Source: Polytrichum commune
Lineage: Eukaryota > Streptophyta > Polytrichopsida > Polytrichales > Polytrichaceae
DNA: 64,000 nt
Assembly: GCA_950295325.1 (NCBI GenBank)
Contig: OX485803.1
Span: 13,020,001-13,084,000, forward strand
Direction: 5' to 3'
Numbering within the stretch: the stretch's first letter is position 1; every line of letters starts with the position of its first letter. Below the pieces are notes generated by a model. It made no database searches. It was not told where the DNA came from and saw only the letters and a program-made list of their open reading frames with translations. Shown here piece after piece: positions 60,289-64,000 of this stretch. Position numbers and translations under genes: made by a program.

Positions 60289-60543
60289 CTCCCTCTGTCC
60301 CAAAGTGGTTGTCCGTACGTGTTCCAATCTTTGGCGAGATTTAGGCCCACTGACCATTGACCGAGTAGTTGTAAGCATGACTCTTAAAATAAAAAAACAA
60401 CAACTACTCCGAAACACCCCCCGAAGTTGCGGTGTCGAATAACTTCATGATATAGAAAGTTGGATGCAAAAATATTTGACTTCGAGCCTCAAATTTCTAG
60501 CTAGGACAATCGTTTTGGAACAATCATTTTGGGACAGAGGGAG
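60289..60543. mobile_element. Stowaway MITE (Tc1/mariner)
   Basis: 255 bp flanked by TA (60287-60288 and 60544-60545). The termini CTCCCTCTGTCCCAAA and TTTTGGGACAGAGGGAG are the classic plant Stowaway ends. It is noncoding and in AT-rich surroundings. Confidence 0.95.
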
Positions 60544-60545
60544 TA

Positions 60546-62920
60546 TATAGAAAACAAATGGGAAGGGGCCATGATGTGGTTGTTGGTACTTCAGGCGTAC
60601 ATTCTAACCTCCCACAAGTTGTCACCAAGGCCAAATGTGGCATTGAATTCTGCATAGTTATTTTTTATAAATAATGTGTGTAACATGTGGCAAATCATCA
60701 TGACATATCAACATAGCCAAATTATTTTTAAAAAATTTCAACTGATTATTTTGCACAAACAAACCTTTAACATATTTATAATTTATTTAACAAAATGACA
60801 AATAAAATTGTAGTCAATATACATTATTATAACAAATATCATAATATGTTGCTATGTTTACATTGTGTAAGCATATTTATATGAATAAAATATGATTGAT
60901 TCTATTTTGACAACATTTTCTAAGTGTAATGTACATATTTTATCTCATGACATGCATGACAATCTATCCATCGAATACTTGTAGTAATTTAACACACATG
61001 GATCATGTTATCAAAGGTCCACAAATAGGATATACTCATAAATTTCAAACTTTCAGACAATACCTTATCCTTATGTATATGTATGTATATACATACATAC
61101 ATATGAATGTTTGTATGCTCCGGATAGGCTATAGACAAGAAAAAAATATTAAAAAAACTATCTTTATTATTTGTGAGAGTAGAAAAGATGATTGATCATA
61201 TAAACTACACGCCTTTGAAGTAATTCATGATTATTCTATAAATTTATTCTACAAATAATGATTTTAATATGATTAGAATAAAGTATAGTCTAGGGATGCT
61301 TTACAAAAACAAACCATCTTTGCTACACATTAGAGTAGCAAAATAATTAACTATGTTGAGTGCATTTAAACGAAAGAAATCTCATGATGATTTTGTAATG
61401 AAAATTTCTAGAAACAAAATGTAATTGTCAAGAGAAGGAAAAAACAAATGTGATCCAAAACGAATTTCAACGGGTCATATAAACAACAGAAATAAGCAAG
61501 ATGATTTTAAGATGTAAAATGAAATAAACGATATCAAAGAATGAGATGATCAATGCAATCTTAATGATAAACATACTACCCATAAAATTTTAAGAATGAA
61601 GAGAACATATAAGAGATTATAGAATAAGAGGAGAGGATATATTTCAAAGAAGAAAATAATGCACACACGTTAAGTATAATAATGAAATTTCAAGAAAGAA
61701 GAAAAACAAATAAATCTCAAAGAAGTAAATTTCTCTCTTAAAGAAACATGAAGATCTAGACAATGAAACAATCAAGGCCTACATCAAATCAAGAAACAAA
61801 ATACACTCAAAGATGATGAATAGCAAAAAATAAAGTAGAGCATGGAGGTCTCATAAGAAAGAGAAAAGAATTAAAAAGTGGATCAAAATTTGGGCATGGC
61901 GATTACAAAAAGGAAGAGAAGCAAGGCACTCCCTATAAGTAGTTGATGTAGCATATGAAGGGGCATATGGATGAGGATTATCTGACACAACTGCAAGTTG
62001 ACAAAATTGTGAAGTCAACAACCTAGTGCTAGCTTAGGTTGTTTTAGAATGTGCCGAGATGCATGTACTTTTGTCATGTACAAGAGACATGGGACCATCT
62101 TGTTCCTTATTGCTTGAATTGCTTGTAATAGAATTGGAATCTTCATTAATAAGATGAAAGCAAATGAAGAATGATATAGCATTAAAAATACTTGAGTGCC
62201 ACAAATCCCTGCCCATGGTATTTTCAAAATTAACACCTTGCCAAAGAACATATATGCTAACATACATTGCTTTGTAATACGTGGGTCCATAACATACCTA
62301 GCATAACATGTCCTCGAAAATATTCAGGTTGAAACCATTACTACAAATAGCATATCTTGGAAATTGCCTAGGTAGGAGTGTTTAGGGTTTGACAACCTAT
62401 GATAAATAGGAAACAAATTGCGGTGATAAATGCTCCCTCTCAAGGAGCAACATTAGTTGGATGTTTGGGTAGGTGCACACAATATTGGTTATTGTGATGA
62501 AGATCACATGATTCAATTTTGGATTTGGTAAAATGGTTGAGATAATAAATTAAAAGGTTTGCAGTCTCTGTACCTTGGGGTAAGGTACATACTCCCCCAA
62601 TATCAGTTGAGAGAATCTTCATACCAATACCACACTTATATCTAGTCTTGAAAAAATTGATAATCATACCTTGCCTATACCATACCCAACCTTTGTAAAT
62701 CGAGTACCATTACCATGCCCATTTGATCAAATTTGGGAACTCTTCATACTAGGACCGATTTGGTATATCACAATTGTGATACCAATACAACACCGAAAAC
62801 AACCATGGGATGTTGAAAGCTCAAATCTAAGTCTCCTTGTGCAGGGTTTATGCATCCCATAGTGCCCACATAACGAACGCACACTACTTATAATGTTATG
62901 CACTTGGATATAATGTATGT
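60546..62920. other. very AT-rich intergenic DNA, no gene seen
   Basis: Includes an (ATGT/ATAC)n-type run at 61074-61104. Short open frames only; the minus-strand frame at 62015-62290 has no known motif. Confidence 0.6.
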
Positions 62921-62924
62921 ACAA

Positions 62925-63145
62925 CACTACACAGTCCCATTTGTGTGTTATTATTTGGAATCATGCAATGCAATAACATTGTACTCATGAATTCATTTTT
63001 TACTAATGAAAGTTCAATAGGTTGTTTGGACATTATAGAATATAAATGACTTTGTTTGGTAAAATATTACATTTTTATGAAACAATTAGAACAATGCATA
63101 ACTCTTAATAATAACAAACACTAAATGGGATAATCAATGTTGCTT
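62925..63145. mobile_element. MITE with TTATTATTTGGA arms, copy 3
   Basis: CCCATTTGTGTGTTATTATT at the left and AATAATAACAAACACTAAAT at the right form the arms. The interior AGTTCAATAGGTTGTTTGGA and AATGACTTTGTTTGG is shared with the copy at 46838-47054. Confidence 0.65.
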
Positions 63146-63469
63146 GAACCCCGTGTCGTCTCGGCCCGTAGCACCCATGCACATGAACTATGAATCGTAG
63201 AATAGGGGGTTGCCTTCACGTATAGGTTGCTTATCTACCCATACAATTAGACCTTGGGTCAAAATCAACTTAAAATAAAATAAAACAAAAACTTAGTTTA
63301 TGTGTTCGTATAAAAACCACAATAAAGTAGTTTGTTATAGTTTATGTTGTGGTAATAAATGTTCAAAATAATGTGGAATGTTGATAAATTAGCATGGTGC
63401 AACCTAATCGCACATACAATGTAGTTTGTACTGCTTCGAAAAGTGGTTTGAACTTTTTTTCCTTTTTTC

Positions 63470-63498
63470 AAGAAGAAGAAGGAGGAGGAGGAGGAGGC
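63470..63498. repeat. (GGA)n microsatellite
   Basis: A GAAGAAGGAGGAGG-type purine triplet run. It encodes poly-Glu/Gly or poly-Arg in chance frames. Confidence 0.85.
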
Positions 63499-63689
63499 TA
63501 CTATCCATCATGCCATCCTATACCTTATCCCATGATTATCATGGCCCACAGTTATGGCCCAACTTTGCCGCCCCCAAGGCCCTCAACCCTAAGACCCACC
63601 CATACCTGGCTAGGCTCCCCAGTGATGCCCATGCCTTCCTCCCTCACACAATACCTTCCAAACTCCCACTTGGCAATGTCCCTAGGGAG

Positions 63690-64000
63690 GCACCACGGGC
63701 CTTGGCTTGGTGGTTAGGGCTCATGGCCCCCAATGAGGATGTTGTGGGTTCTATTCCCCATGCCGGCGTGGTGCTCACCATCTTAGTCCACCCAACTATG
63801 GTAGGGGGTCCTTGGACCTTGTTGTATGGGTACCTCAAAGCCCTTCGGGGGGATACCATGTCCGGTATTTTCAAGCCACTAGTGGCTAGCTAGGAACTAG
63901 TATAGTGTGTCACTATAGTGCCCATCCTTGAAAGGGGAGAGTAGTATTGCCCCAGTGTCCCCTTGTCCAGTGGACATCGGGTCATTAACATTACGAACGG
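63690..64000 (+). mobile_element. tRNA-derived SINE-like element, cut by the window edge
   Basis: TTGGTGGTTAGGGC (A-box-like) is followed 38 bp on by GTGGGTTCTATTCCCC (B-box-like), the spacing of a pol III type-2 promoter. There is no tRNA acceptor stem around it, so it is not a tRNA gene. The downstream body continues to the end of the window. It overlaps an open frame starting at 63426 that I do not accept as a gene. Confidence 0.55.

Noticed and set aside
63690-63775. tRNA gene
   Set aside because: A- and B-box-like motifs are present but no acceptor, D or anticodon stems can be drawn with a 7-bp acceptor; a SINE head fits better.
63426-63893. 155-aa frame with a poly-Arg run
   Set aside because: Built from a (GGA)n repeat and a SINE-like sequence; a second frame is open over the same stretch.
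1-64000. CRISPR array, prokaryotic operons or organelle DNA
   Set aside because: Spliced plant genes and plant MITEs throughout; the repeats are transposons or tandem duplications without regular spacers.

Overview
This looks like nuclear DNA of a land plant. The evidence is plant-type genes with many GT-AG introns (a TONSOKU orthologue, a reversibly glycosylated polypeptide of the UDP-arabinopyranose mutase family, and the molybdenum-cofactor enzyme CNX2), together with miniature DNA transposons of plant type (Stowaway, Tourist/PIF, hAT-like). The intergenic DNA is repeat-rich. A retroelement fragment carries an endonuclease-like tail of a type I associate with algae and non-seed plants. I lean weakly toward a lycophyte, fern or bryophyte, but the sequence alone does not settle it. 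There are four host genes in 64 kb.

Layout. 0.2-11.4 kb: TONSOKU on the plus strand. I could phase 18 exons (4,584 coding nt, 1,527 aa), and a TA-flanked MITE sits in the last intron. 13.2-15.3 kb: an intronless, GC-rich RGP-family gene, preceded by a leader in which an acceptor-like module ending near the start codon is repeated about four times. 17.4-19.7 kb: on the minus strand, a 768-aa plant protein with an N-terminal membrane hairpin and a long low-complexity tail. 19.7-53 kb: no host gene recognised. This is a field of small transposons, foldbacks and tandem repeats: two Tourist-like elements, three hAT-like MITEs with perfect 8-bp target duplications, a 1.16-kb PIF/Harbinger element with a transposase remnant, a nested palindrome at 31.4-32.4 kb, and a foldback with an 8-bp target duplication at 46.4 kb. 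53.1-58.8 kb: CNX2 on the minus strand. Five exons are secure and two upstream exons are phase-compatible but inferred, with introns crowded by one MITE family. 58.8-64 kb: AT-rich DNA with a textbook Stowaway element and a tRNA-derived SINE-like sequence at the right edge.

The four genes do not form a pathway. TONSOKU acts at replication forks and in repair, the RGP protein in nucleotide-sugar supply for cell walls, CNX2 in mitochondrial cofactor synthesis, and the third gene is of unknown function. I found no new multi-gene system. The most informative structures are the tandem repeat at 37.8-39.1 kb, which preserves empty sites for two transposon insertions, the nested palindromes, and the duplicated splice-acceptor modules in front of the RGP gene. 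I saw no recognisable LTR-retrotransposon or virus-derived coding region.
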